64,000 nucleotides of DNA, from contig CBDCSM010000014.1 in the NCBI GenBank assembly GCA_965221575.1, forward strand, positions 682,001 to 746,000, in the 5' to 3' direction. This document shows, one piece after another, positions 26,379-35,664 of this stretch; the stretch's first letter is position 1, and each line of letters opens with the position of its first letter. The notes beneath the pieces are model-generated. The model ran no database searches, was not told where the DNA came from, and saw nothing but the letters and a program-made list of their open reading frames with translations. A program made the position numbers and the translations under genes. Source of the stretch: JAPPHA01 sp965221575 (lineage in GTDB: Bacteria > Pseudomonadota > Alphaproteobacteria > Rhodobacterales > Rhodobacteraceae).

Positions 26379-27224
26379 ATGGACATCCGCCAACAAGTCG
26401 AAGCCGCCTCGGCGACACTGACACAATCCGAACGGAAACTGGCGACGGCGCTCTTGTCGGACTACCCCTACGCAGGGCTGATCTCGATCCAGGAACTGGC
26501 GGAACGAGCCGAGGTGTCGCCACCGTCAATATCGCGCTTCGTCACCAAGATCGGGTTGTCCTGCTATGCCGACATGCAAAGGCGGCTGCTGACCGAACTG
26601 CGTGAGGGGGATCGTTCGTCGATCGAAATCCACGCCACCTCTCAGCGGATCGAGGGCGGCTATCTTCCGGGGTTCCTGGCGCGCGCTGCCGTGCAGATAA
26701 AATCGGCAAGCGAGGCCGTCACCGAAGGCCAGTTCGACCGGATTTGCGAGCTCTTGGCCGATCCCAGGCGCAGCGTCTTCGCGGTGGGCGGCCGGATCAG
26801 CGACACGATCGCGCAGCAGCTGTCATTTCACTTGCGCCAGTCGCGCAAGGACGTCTATCACCTGCCGCGCGATCCCGAAGTCTGGCCCGAATACCTATTG
26901 CGGATGAGGCCCGGTGATGTCTTGTTCCTGGTCGATTTCCGGCGCTACCAGATGAACCTGGCCAAACTGGCGGAGCTGGCCGGCGACCGGAAAGTGCTTG
27001 TCGTCTTGATGACCGACAAGTGGTTGTCGCCCGCGACCCGCCACGCCTCGGAGGTGCTGGCGGTGCCAATCGACACCGGCACGGTCTGGGACAGCTACAC
27101 CGCGGCTCTGGCCGCAACCGAGGCGCTGGTGACCCGCGTGGCGGAGCAGACTTGGGACAAGACCCGTGCCAGGATCGAAGCCTGGGACGCGGTGCGAAAC
27201 ATGCAATCGGAGCGCGAGACATGA
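26379..27224 (+). CDS. RpiR/MurR-family transcriptional regulator
   Basis: A 281-residue regulator. The N-terminal helix-turn-helix domain (residues 1-75; LISIQELAERAEVSPPSISRFVTKIGLSCYADM) is followed by a sugar-isomerase-type SIS domain (about 120-255; VFAVGGRISDTIAQQLSFHL, GDVLFLVDFRRYQ). RpiR regulators sense phosphosugars or other small metabolites. It is divergent from the hydrolase genes and overlaps the glutamine-synthetase-like gene by ATGA (27221-27224), so it heads the operon it probably controls. The 26327-26349 inverted repeat is its likely target. Confidence 0.9.
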   Translation: MDIRQQVEAASATLTQSERKLATALLSDYPYAGLISIQELAERAEVSPPSISRFVTKIGLSCYADMQRRLLTELREGDRSSIEIHATSQRIEGGYLPGFLARAAVQIKSASEAVTEGQFDRICELLADPRRSVFAVGGRISDTIAQQLSFHLRQSRKDVYHLPRDPEVWPEYLLRMRPGDVLFLVDFRRYQMNLAKLAELAGDRKVLVVLMTDKWLSPATRHASEVLAVPIDTGTVWDSYTAALAATEALVTRVAEQTWDKTRARIEAWDAVRNMQSERET

Positions 27225-28558
27225 ACAGGAACTCCCGCTACGCAGCCACAGAGCATGCAGGGCCGCTGATTTTTGCGGCAACCTGCGATCTGGCGGGCAA
27301 GGTGCGAGGCAAGGCCTTTCCTGCAGCGGATCTGGACAAACGGCTGACGCGCGGCGTGGGCTGGACGCCGACGAACGTGCAGATCAACTGCTTCGACGTG
27401 ATTGCCGACAGCCCATTTGGGGCGCTTGGCGATCTTCTGCTGATCCCCGACGAGACCGCAGCGGCAACAGTTGAACTGGGCACCCATGTGGAACGCTTCA
27501 TGCTGGGTGATATCGTGTCACTGGAAGGGGAGCCCTGGGACTTTTGCACGCGGTCGCTTTTGAAATCGGCCCTGGACCGACTGCATGACGTCGCCGGCGT
27601 GCGCCTGCTCGCGGCGTTTGAGCACGAGTTCCAGTTAAAGGTCGACAGCCCCGAGGTCGGCGAAGCCTATGGCCGCGCGGGGTTCGAGGCACAACGCACA
27701 CTATGCGAGGTGCTGATGACCCAGATCGAGGCTGCGGGCCTGAGGCCCGACAGCATCATGAAGGAATACGGGCCCAGCCAATACGAGGTGGTGATCGGCC
27801 CCGAAGAAGGCGTACGTGCGGCTGATGCCGCGGTGATTCTGCGCGAACTGACAAGGTCGGTGGCCCGGGCCTGCGGGCAACAGGCCAGCTTCACGCCGAT
27901 CCGCGATCCCGCGAACGTCGGAAATGGCGTGCATATCCATATGAGCTTTCTGAACCCCGATGACAACCCCGCCACCTATGACGAGATTGGCCCCTGTGGC
28001 ATGTCAGCGTTGACCGGTTCTTTCGCCGCTGGCGTGTTGAAATATCTCGACGCGATTCTGGCGCTGACCGCGCCCTCGGTTGTCTCGTACCTGAGACTGA
28101 CCCCGCATCGCTGGTCCGCCGCCTTCAACAATCTTGGTTTCCACGACCGCGAAGCGAGTCTGCGGATCTGCCCCGTGACGGCCAGGGACCCTGCCAGCAT
28201 CGCGCGGCAGTTCAACATCGAATATCGCGCTGCCGATGCAGCCGCCTGCCCGCATCTCGCGCTGGCCGCCCTTGTCCATGCCGGATGCCAAGGCATCGAA
28301 GAGGGACTGGCAGCTCCCAACCCGACCGAGGAAGATCTGTCGCTCCTGTCGCCCGAGGCCCTCGCCACGCGGGGCTTTAGCCGCCTGCCGGAATCGCTGG
28401 AAGCGGCGCTGGAGCGGTTTGAGGCCAATACAACGGCCTCCGGTTGGTTCCCCAAGGCTTTTGCCGGGGTCTACCGCGCTCACAAGGACAGCGAAATCGC
28501 CTATGTGGCGGAAATGGAAACCGCCGCCCGCTGCGCGGCCTACGAAGCGACCTACTGA
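27221..28558 (+). CDS. Glutamine synthetase-family ligase
   Basis: A 445-residue GS-fold protein. The start at 27221 (MNRNSRYAATEHAG) is fixed by the ATGA overlap with rpiR. A short N-terminal beta-grasp part precedes the catalytic barrel: AAFEHEFQL (metal Glu) near residue 128, MKEYGPSQYEVV near 185, NVGNGVHIHMSF (metal/ammonia His) near 230 and REASLRICP (substrate Arg) near 310. It lacks the usual signs of the housekeeping GlnA adenylylation region and is embedded with amidohydrolase and cyclodeaminase-like genes, which fits a gamma-glutamyl-amide ligase (GlnA3/PuuA/FluG-like) acting on an amine or amino acid (inference). Confidence 0.85.
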   Translation: MNRNSRYAATEHAGPLIFAATCDLAGKVRGKAFPAADLDKRLTRGVGWTPTNVQINCFDVIADSPFGALGDLLLIPDETAAATVELGTHVERFMLGDIVSLEGEPWDFCTRSLLKSALDRLHDVAGVRLLAAFEHEFQLKVDSPEVGEAYGRAGFEAQRTLCEVLMTQIEAAGLRPDSIMKEYGPSQYEVVIGPEEGVRAADAAVILRELTRSVARACGQQASFTPIRDPANVGNGVHIHMSFLNPDDNPATYDEIGPCGMSALTGSFAAGVLKYLDAILALTAPSVVSYLRLTPHRWSAAFNNLGFHDREASLRICPVTARDPASIARQFNIEYRAADAAACPHLALAALVHAGCQGIEEGLAAPNPTEEDLSLLSPEALATRGFSRLPESLEAALERFEANTTASGWFPKAFAGVYRAHKDSEIAYVAEMETAARCAAYEATY

Positions 28559-28559
28559 C

Positions 28560-29615
28560 ATGGCCCAATTGCCTTCCGCCAAGGCCCTTGTACCGTTTGT
28601 CAGTGTCGAGAATATGCTGGCGTTGATCCATTCGCACGGGCTTGACCGCTGCCTTTCGGAGATCACCGAAGCCACTGCCCGCGACTTCACCCGCTGGGAA
28701 GTCTTTGACAAGGCTCCGCGTTTGGCGGCCCATTCCTCGATTGGAGTGATCGAGCTGATGCCGGTTTCCGACGGCACCGACTACGCGTTCAAATTCGTCA
28801 ATGGCCACCCGTGGAACACAAGGTTCGGCCCGTAAACCATCACGGCGTTCGGCGTGCTGGCCTCGGTCGAAAACGGTTATCCGAAACTCTTTTCCGAAAT
28901 GACCTTGCTGACGGCCATGCGCACCGCCGCAACCTCGGCCTTGGCCACCCGCACTCTGGCGCGGCCGGGCAGCAAGGTGGCGGCAATCATCGGAAATGGC
29001 GCGCAGTCCGAGTTCCAGATCGGCGCGCTGGCAACGGTCTGCGGGATCACCGCGTTCCGGCTCTATGACGTCGACCCGGAGGCGACCAAGCGCTGCATTG
29101 CCAATCTGGCGGACTGCAGTCCGGCGATCACCTCCTGCGCAACCAGCGAAGAAGCGGTTCCGGGTGCGGATGTCATCATGACCTGCACCGCAGACAAACG
29201 CCATCAAACGATCCTGACCGACAATCTCGTGGGCGCAGGCGTCCACGTAAATGCCATAGGCGGGGATTGCCCCGGCAAGACAGAGCTGCATGCCGACATC
29301 TTGTACCGCGCCGACATTTTTTTGGAATACGAGCCCCAGACCCGTATCGAAGGCGGTATCCAGCAGCTCGCCGCCGATCATCCTGTCACCGAGATCTGGC
29401 AGGTCCTTAACGGCCAGGTCCAAGGCCGCACAAAGGCGGACCAGATCACCATATTCGACGGGGTCGGATTCGCCATCGAGGACTTCTCCGCGTTGCGCTG
29501 GCTTTCGAATCAGGTCACAAACGGCGCGCCGCACGAGATGATCGACCTCATCGCTGATCCCGACGACCCCCGTGATCTATACGGCATGACGCGCCGGTTT
29601 GCGGCGCGCGCCTAA
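28560..29615 (+). pseudogene. Ornithine cyclodeaminase/mu-crystallin-family gene with in-frame stop
   Basis: ATG 28560 begins two bases after the glutamine-synthetase stop. The frame reads PFVSVENMLALIHSHGLDRCL and FVNGHPWNTRFGP, meets TAA at 28833-28835, then continues in the same frame TITAFGVLASVENGYPKLFSEM, the Rossmann motif AAIIGNGAQSEFQIGAL and ADVIMTCTADK to 29615, 351 codons in all. The stop replaces one residue of an otherwise well-kept protein; CAA to TAA is the simplest change. Relatives form proline from ornithine or reduce cyclic imines. A second short product from an internal GTG (28854) is possible but would lack the substrate-binding Arg/Lys region. Confidence 0.8.
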
Positions 29616-29858
29616 TTCATCGAGGCGCACAAATGCCTAGTTCGCTTGGTCGAAAAGGTTGGTCCACGCTTTATTCCTGGCCCCTCCCTGCCAGATGCAC
29701 GGTACCAGAGGTCGTGGGAGCCTGTGTCTTCGGCGCGGGGCGTTGCGAATTGGTCAGACAACGACGAGTTCTCCGCCAAGCAGGCGCGGCGAGGCGGCAT
29801 GTTCGCGTTGCTGTCGGCGCGTCGTCGAGCTTATTGAACTCGCGGCGGACGGCGGCAT

Positions 29859-30521
29859 TCATCGCCCTATGGAGGGTACCAACACATTTCGTGCAAAAAA
29901 TGCACGCAAAGAACCCGGCGCAATGCCTCTTGTTCGGATGAAATGATAGAGGGTTTGCCTGGAGACACCGGTAATCCTGGCGATTGCACTCTTGGAAACA
30001 CCGAGGTCGATGAAATGGCGAATTTCGTCTTCCTTCCCGTCCAGGCGCGATGCACCCAGTGATCCTTTCGGGCGTTCGAGCTTCTTTCCGGATGCCCTGG
30101 CTTTCGCGAGGCCCTCGCGTGTGCGTTCGGAGATCAGGTCACGCTCGACTTCTGCGAACAGCGCGAACAGGGTGGTCATGACCCTGGTCTGAATGTCCTG
30201 TTTGCCCTCGACGCGAATGTTCTCCTTGATCGCGATGAACGCGACGCCCGCCTTTACGAGGCCGTCAAGGACGGCGACGACCTGGCCGAGCGAACGCCCG
30301 AGCCTGGAGAGTTCGCTGACGACAAGGCGGTCTCCGCGTTTGAGGGCGCCGATCAGCTCATCGAGTCGGCGATGTTTTACCGAGGCCTGTCCCCGTGCCG
30401 TTGCCTCGACGAAGTCGTCATCTGAAAACCGTTTTTGCGAGCATATTCGAGAAAGGCGAGGCACTGGCTGCCCGCGTCCTGCTGTGCGGTTGAAACCCTG
30501 AGATAGGCGATGGTTTTCATG
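29859..30521 (-). pseudogene. Serine recombinase with frameshift near its N-terminus
   Basis: From ATG 30521 the reverse strand reads MKTIAYLRVSTAQQDAGSQ with the nucleophilic Ser, as far as ARKNGFQ. Near 30428 the frame shifts: the remaining protein DDDFVEATARGQ, RLDELIGALKRGDRLVVSELSRLGRSLGQ, FALFAEVERDLISERTREGLAKARASGKK and a C-terminal helix-turn-helix (VSKSAIARITGVSRQTLYHFI) is in another frame to 29859. One missing or extra base explains it. A Pin/Hin-like invertase or resolvase inserted inside the peptide-transport operon, together with the neighbouring IS110 gene. Confidence 0.75.
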
Positions 30522-30565
30522 CGTTGTCCATGTAATTGGGGTCGTTTGCGGAAGGGGGCGAAATC

Positions 30566-31429
30566 CTACGCTAAGCGTTTTTCGGGTTCCCTGAGTGCGC
30601 TCATGGGCAACTGCACCCGGATTTCATGCTGATTGGGGCAAGAATGCGTGTTTTCGGTGTCACAATTGCTGGCGACCGCGCCAGCAACCGGTTTGCCTTG
30701 GCGGACCATCTTGTCCCGCTCAGACTCAACGACGTCGATTTGATCCTGCACAAGGTCAAGATGTTCACGGAGTCTTCCGAGTTCGTCCCGCGCAGCGTCG
30801 CCGAGTGTTTCCCCGATGCCGGTCTTCAAGACCCCGAGCCTGCTGCTGAAGTCCTTGCTGCGGGGATTGACCCCGGTGATCCCTTGAAGTCGAAGAAGCC
30901 TCTTCATGCTGTTGGTCAATGACGTGCGCTGTTTCACGAGCCGCTTGCGTTCGCGCAACAATCGCTTCCGGTCCTCTTCGCCAATGCTCGGAACCCGAAC
31001 ACGGCTCAGAACCTGTGTATCGCCGCGATCATGGGCGAGCAGCGCACGGACCATCTTCTTCGCATCAATACGATCCGTTTTGCGCTGTCGTGCCTTGCGG
31101 TTCACCAGCAGGCTCGACGGATCCGGAACCATCGTCTCGAACTCATTCGCTTACAGGCAGCGAGCCAGCCAAAACCCTTCGAAACCAGCTTCATGGCAAC
31201 AAATGACCCGCACCGCGGATCCGATCTTGTTCGAAGCAACTTCGCGATACCTCTCGACCAAAGCCATCAAGGCCGGTGTGTCCGAAGGCTTCAATACGTG
31301 AAGACCGACTTTTCCTGAACCAGGCGTCTTCACGCCGACAACCCAACTCTTTCCGCTGAGTTCGATCGCAACATATAGCGTGGAATTCTCCAGAATGACC
31401 GGAGCTGCGATATTGTCATGTGATGGCAT
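30566..31429 (-). pseudogene. IS110-family transposase, nonsense-mutated and C-terminally truncated
   Basis: From ATG 31429 the reverse strand reads LYVAIELSGKSWVVGVKTPG and HEAGFEGFWLARCL, meets TAA at 31151-31153, and continues in the same frame ANEFETMVPDPSSLLVNRKARQRKTDRIDAKKMVRALLA, then a long Arg/Lys helix region to about 30700. These are the RuvC-like DEDD domain and coiled coil of IS110-family enzymes. The C-terminal domain with the catalytic Ser is missing, replaced by unrelated residues ending at 30566. The copy-D motif lies 66 bases upstream of its start. Inactive. Confidence 0.78.
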
Positions 31430-31494
31430 TTCAGGATCTCCTATAGAGGGAACATATGCAGAACATTAACGCCAGTTCTGCGCGCCTCTTAGGA

Positions 31495-31513
31495 TCTATG
31501 TTGGGTCAAGGCC
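31495..31513 (+). repeat. Copy D of the dispersed TCTATGTTGGGT motif
   Basis: TCTATGTTGGGTCAAGGCC, next to the 5' side of the IS110-like pseudogene. Shares its left flank (GTTCTGCGCGCCTC, one mismatch, TAGGA) with copy A, which suggests that flank is the IS end and the motif is the target. Confidence 0.55.
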
Positions 31514-31674
31514 GATATTGAATTAGCGACGACTCCCATTGAGTAAATCGATTTGAGGAATTCCTTTGAGACTGTTATTTTTTTGGGTGCTGCGCTTGTT
31601 CCGCGTCCGTCCGCATCAGAGGCGCAGGAGCGGTGGTCCCGGGCGAGGATCGCACAATCTGCAAGGAGACGACT

Positions 31675-33276
31675 ATGCAACTGAATCGAAGACTGACACT
31701 TGCGGTGCTCGCTTCGTTTGCGGCATCGACGTTGGGCGGCGCGGCGCTGGCCGATGACCGCCCGGATCTGGTTGTGGCAGTCCCAAAGCTTGCCAGGGGA
31801 CTCGAGCCGGGCATCAACACGGGCAACGTGGATGTTCGCGTGGCCCATACGATCTTTGATACGCTGATCCGCCGCGATTTCGTAGCCCAGGCCGAGACCG
31901 GCGCAGCCGTCTTGATCCCGGGGCTTGCCACCTCGTGGGAGCAGATCAGCCCGACCGAGATGGTCCTGAAGCTGCGCGAAGGTGTGACCTGGCATGACGG
32001 CACCGAGTTCACCGCAGAAGATGTGGTCTTTTCCTTCGGCCAGGAGCGCGTGTTCGGCGACGGCGCGCCGGCGCGCACCGCCGCGCGGACGGTTGGCCAG
32101 CTTGAGAGCGTCGAGGCCCTCGGCCCCTACGAGGTCAAGCTGACCTGGGCGGCAACGGTTCCGGAATCCCTTATGCCGCACCGTCTGACCAACAGCTCCT
32201 GGATCGTGCAGGCCGACGCCTACAAGGAATTTGAAAAGGACGGCGTAGAGGACAAAGTCTGGATGGGCGAAGCGGTTGACGCGGTGACGTGGAACCCTGT
32301 TGGCACGGGCCCCTATATCTTTGACGATTTCAAGGCCGGTGAATCGATCCGCCTCGTGTCGAACGACAACTACTTCATGGGCGCGCCTGCCGCAGCCTCG
32401 ATCACCTTTGTCGAAGTCCCCGAGATCTCGACCCGGATTGCCGGTCTGGTCAGCGGCGAGTTCGACATCGCTGCCGATCTCACCCCGGACCAACTGCCGG
32501 TTCTCGAGCGTTATGACGAGATCCAGGTCAAATCCGTGACGCGCGAAAACACCCACGTGCTGGCGTTTAACACGGCCCATCCGATGCTGTCGGACCAACG
32601 CATACGCGAAGCCCTGAGCCTCGGCATCAACCGGGCCGAAATGGTCGAGACCATGTGGCGCGGCACGACCGAAACCCAGCAGGGCCCGCAACTCAAGGCG
32701 TACAACGAGATGTATCTCGATGACCTGCCCGGGTTCGCCTACGACCCCGAGCGCGCCCGCGCCCTGTTGGCCGAGGCCGGATATGACGGCACGCCGATCA
32801 CCCTGAGCTATGTCCCCTTCTACTACACCTTGGGCAACGAGGCGGTGCAGGTCCTGCAAGAGATGTGGGCCGATATTGGCGTCAATATCGAGCTGACGCC
32901 TAAGGAGAACTGGACGGCGGTACGGACCGAAGACGTGATGATCTACACGTGGTCGAACTCCTGGCGCTTCCCGGATCCGCTGGCTCAGCTGGACTGGTTC
33001 TTCGGGCCGAAATCCGCCATTCAGGTACGCTACAAATACTGGTCAAACGACCGCTTCGACGAGCTGATGAATGTGCTGGTAACCTCGATGGATGTCGAAG
33101 AACGCCGCGTGGCCTTCCGCGAGGCCGCCGAGATCTACATGACAGAAGTTCCGAGCACCTTCCTGTACAACGCGGCTGATATCTACGCCATCCGTGCAGG
33201 TCTTGAGTACACGCCCACGCCGCAGTTCATGGAAGACTTTCGCCCGGACAACCTGAAGATCAGCGCTTCCCAGTAA
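31675..33276 (+). CDS. Peptide-type ABC transporter substrate-binding protein (SBP family 5)
   Basis: A 533-residue periplasmic binding protein. The start at 31675 has an AAGGAG ribosome-binding site. A Sec signal peptide (MQLNRRLTLAVLASFAASTLGG, cleavage near ALA-DD at about 25) precedes the mature domain. Family 5 features: LVVAVPKLARGLEPGIN, TSWEQISPTEMVLKLREGVTWHDGTEFTAEDVVFSF near 85-115, NPVGTGPYIFDDFKAG near 205 and LAFNTAHPMLSDQRIREALSLGINRAEM near 295. It delivers a ligand to the dipeptide-type transporter encoded downstream after an IS256 insertion. Relatives bind peptides, opines or other amino-acid derivatives; neighbours suggest an N-acylated or condensed amino acid. Confidence 0.92.
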   Translation: MQLNRRLTLAVLASFAASTLGGAALADDRPDLVVAVPKLARGLEPGINTGNVDVRVAHTIFDTLIRRDFVAQAETGAAVLIPGLATSWEQISPTEMVLKLREGVTWHDGTEFTAEDVVFSFGQERVFGDGAPARTAARTVGQLESVEALGPYEVKLTWAATVPESLMPHRLTNSSWIVQADAYKEFEKDGVEDKVWMGEAVDAVTWNPVGTGPYIFDDFKAGESIRLVSNDNYFMGAPAAASITFVEVPEISTRIAGLVSGEFDIAADLTPDQLPVLERYDEIQVKSVTRENTHVLAFNTAHPMLSDQRIREALSLGINRAEMVETMWRGTTETQQGPQLKAYNEMYLDDLPGFAYDPERARALLAEAGYDGTPITLSYVPFYYTLGNEAVQVLQEMWADIGVNIELTPKENWTAVRTEDVMIYTWSNSWRFPDPLAQLDWFFGPKSAIQVRYKYWSNDRFDELMNVLVTSMDVEERRVAFREAAEIYMTEVPSTFLYNAADIYAIRAGLEYTPTPQFMEDFRPDNLKISASQ

Positions 33277-34656
33277 CCGTTGGCGCTTGGTGAATTCTTG
33301 GACTTGCGAGGAAATTTGGCGGAGGTGCATCCTTCGAGGTGTTGATTCCCAAACGGGCTGTGTGGGCCCATGAAGAAGGCACATCCATTTCGAGAAGGAT
33401 ACCAGCAAGTGAGCGCACCCGTGAAGGGCTTCGTGACTTGATCGAGGGGCGCTTGTCGTCACGGGCGCAGCGAACTGGTTCAACTGGCCAACCGTCTGAT
33501 CATCGAGGAGGGTCTGGAGGCGGGGGTGCGCGATGCATCTGGTCGCGATTATGACGAGCATGGCGGTGAACCCGGCGGCGGCTACCGCAATGGCGTTCGT
33601 GGTGGCCAGCTGAAGACGGCGGAGAGCTTCATCGACTACGCGGCTCCACAGTTCGCTGGCAGAGACGCGCCCTTTCGCTCTCGGCCGCGCGGTCATCTGA
33701 AAGGCAACAGCGAGGCGCTGGAGGATCTGGCGATCGAGATACTGGAGCTTTCGGTGCTTGACTTCGAAGATGCCTTCAGGGATGAGCGCGGGCGGCTCTT
33801 GTTGTCGAGGACGGCGGTGTCGGAGCTGGGCGAGCGGCTGTGTGCCGACTATCAGGAGTTCGCCACGCGCGATTTGAACGAATACGAGATTTCCAATCTG
33901 TTCATCGGACGGGATCGCCGGGCGCATCCGGCCGGAGCAACGCCGTGAACCGGTGCTGGCGGCCTGGTGGCTCGCGGTCGAGGGCAAGTAGGTGCTTCTG
34001 TCTCTGATGGCCGGTTCGAAGGAGGATGCCGAGGCCGTCTCGGCCTTCTTCCAGGACATGCGCGCCCGCGCCTTGAACGACCCTTTGCTGGTGGTCTCGG
34101 ACGGGGCGGCCGGCATCATCAAGGCGATCGAGACCTGCTTCCCGCGCTCGGCCCGCCAGCGCTGCCTGGCCCATCGCATGAGGAACCTGTCCGCCAAGGT
34201 GCTCAAGGACGTCCGGCCCGACTTCAAGGCCCGCGATCTTGCCGCCGGCCTGGTCAGGGACGATCACACCAGCCTGCCCTCGACCGTGGCATGCTTCCAG
34301 GATGACTTCGAAGCAATGATCGCCCATTTGCGGCTGCCCGTCACCCATCGCCGGGCGACACGAACGACGAATCTCTGCTTGAATGCCTGTTCCTTGGGCC
34401 GGCGGCTGAAGATCATTCCCAACGCGTTCGGCGAAAAGGCGGTGCTCAAGCTGATTTTCGCGGCCATGACCAGAGCCGCCGAACGCTGGCGCGCCGTCGG
34501 GGTCGCCGAGTTCGAGCGCCGTCAGATGGACGCCCTCGGGGACGAACTCGACCAGGAATACGAAGGCGAAATCGGCCCCAAACGAAACGCATCAACAGGA
34601 AACCTCAGGCCCGATTATCCAGCACGTCTCGGACTTGACCGTTGGCGCAGGGTGAA
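33276..34656. repeat. Direct repeats flanking the IS256 insertion
   Basis: ACCGTTGGCGC followed by two variable bases and GGTGAA occurs at 33276-33294, just after the binding-protein stop, and at 34638-34656, just before the first ATPase gene. It looks like duplicated operon DNA on both sides of the inserted element, though it is longer than the 8-9 base duplication usual for IS256. Confidence 0.45.
33420..34640 (+). pseudogene. IS256 (Mutator) family transposase, heavily decayed
   Basis: Fragments in several frames together trace an IS256-family enzyme: REGLRDLIEGRL, ELVQLANRLIIEEGLEAGVRDA (33440-33535), YRNGVRGGQLKTAESFIDYAAPQ, AFRDERGRLLLSRTAVSELGERL, REPVLAAWWLAVEGK followed by TAG (33989-33991), VLLSLMAGSKEDAEAVSAFFQDMRARA, SDGAAGIIKAIETCFPRSARQRCLAHRMRNL with the catalytic Asp, CFQDDFEAMIAHLRLPVTHRRATRTTN and LKIIPNAFGEKAVLKLIFAAM. 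At least one nonsense codon, two frameshifts and a deletion of roughly 15 residues after PDFKAR are visible. It separates the binding-protein gene from the ATPase genes of one ABC operon. Confidence 0.8.
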
Positions 34657-34665
34657 ACCCAAGTA

Positions 34666-35664
34666 ATGCCCGATGAGGGCATTCCGGAAAGGGGCTTATC
34701 AGCGCCCCTTTTGCAAGTCGCCGGCCTGTCGGTCTATGTTCACACACCGAAAGGGCGGCTCCCTGCCGTCGAGGACGTGAGTTTCGGCATCGCCGAGGGC
34801 GAAACCCTGTGCCTTGTCGGAGAGAGTGCATCGGGAAAGAGCTTGACCGCGCTGAGCATCCTCGGATTGCATGGCGAGTTGGTGCAGGCGGTCGGCGAGA
34901 TCACGCTGCGCGGACGATCCCTTTTGGGGTTGAGCGATGCCGAATTTGCCGCTGTACGCGGCCGTGAGATCGCGATGATCTTTCAGGAAGCGATCCCGGC
35001 ATTGAACCCGGTGCAAACCGTCGGGCGCCAGTTGGTCGAGGCGATCAGGTCCCACCGTTCCGTGTCGAAACCGGCAGCCCTCGATCAGGCGGCCCAGCTT
35101 CTTGCCTCCGTCGGCATCCGCCAGCCCGCGCAGTGCTTGCGGAGCTATCCGCACGCGCTTTCGGGAGGCATGGCTCAGCGCGCGATGATCGCCATGGCTC
35201 TGGCGGCAAGTCCCGTGCTGCTGATCGCGGACGAGCCGACCACGGCGCTTGATGTCACGATCCAGGCGCAGATCCTCGACCTGCTGCAGGCGCTTCGCGC
35301 CTCCCACGGGCTCGCGATGCTGCTGATCAGCCACGATATGGGCGTGGTTGCCGAAATGGCTGACAGGGTCGCGGTGATGTATGCGGGGCGTATTGTCGAG
35401 ATCGCGTCGGCTGTGGCGCTTTTCGACATGCCTCTGCACCCCTACAGTCAGGCGCTTTTGGCCGCGCGGCCGTCCTTTGAGACCGGCCAGCGCCAGAAAC
35501 CGACATCCGGTGAAGCGCCGGGCCTCGACGGGCGCGGCGCGGGCTGCGCCTTTGCACCGCGCTGTCTGCGGGCGAGCGCGGTGTGCCGAACAACCGTTCC
35601 GCCAGCTCAAACCCGAAATGGACGGCGCTTCGCCTGCCATAACCCTCTGGAAGCGCTGTCATGA
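34666..35664 (+). CDS. Dipeptide-type ABC transporter ATPase (DppD-like)
   Basis: A 332-residue ATPase. The start at 34666 (MPDEGIPERG) is preferred over an upstream TTG. Walker A GESASGKSLTAL near residue 47, Q-loop IFQEAIPALNPVQTVG, signature LSGGMAQRAMIAMAL near 160, Walker B LLIADEPTTALD near 182, H-loop LISHDMGVV, and the C-terminal oligopeptide-transport cluster FAPRCLRASAVC with spaced Cys. It pairs with the next ATPase, overlapping it by ATGA (35661-35664), to power import. The IS256 relic upstream may have changed its expression. Confidence 0.92.
   Translation: MPDEGIPERGLSAPLLQVAGLSVYVHTPKGRLPAVEDVSFGIAEGETLCLVGESASGKSLTALSILGLHGELVQAVGEITLRGRSLLGLSDAEFAAVRGREIAMIFQEAIPALNPVQTVGRQLVEAIRSHRSVSKPAALDQAAQLLASVGIRQPAQCLRSYPHALSGGMAQRAMIAMALAASPVLLIADEPTTALDVTIQAQILDLLQALRASHGLAMLLISHDMGVVAEMADRVAVMYAGRIVEIASAVALFDMPLHPYSQALLAARPSFETGQRQKPTSGEAPGLDGRGAGCAFAPRCLRASAVCRTTVPPAQTRNGRRFACHNPLEALS

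Noticed and set aside
28833..28835. In-frame stops as evidence of a reassigned genetic code
   Set aside because: TGA, TAA and TAG all occur as premature stops and all also end intact genes; decay is simpler.
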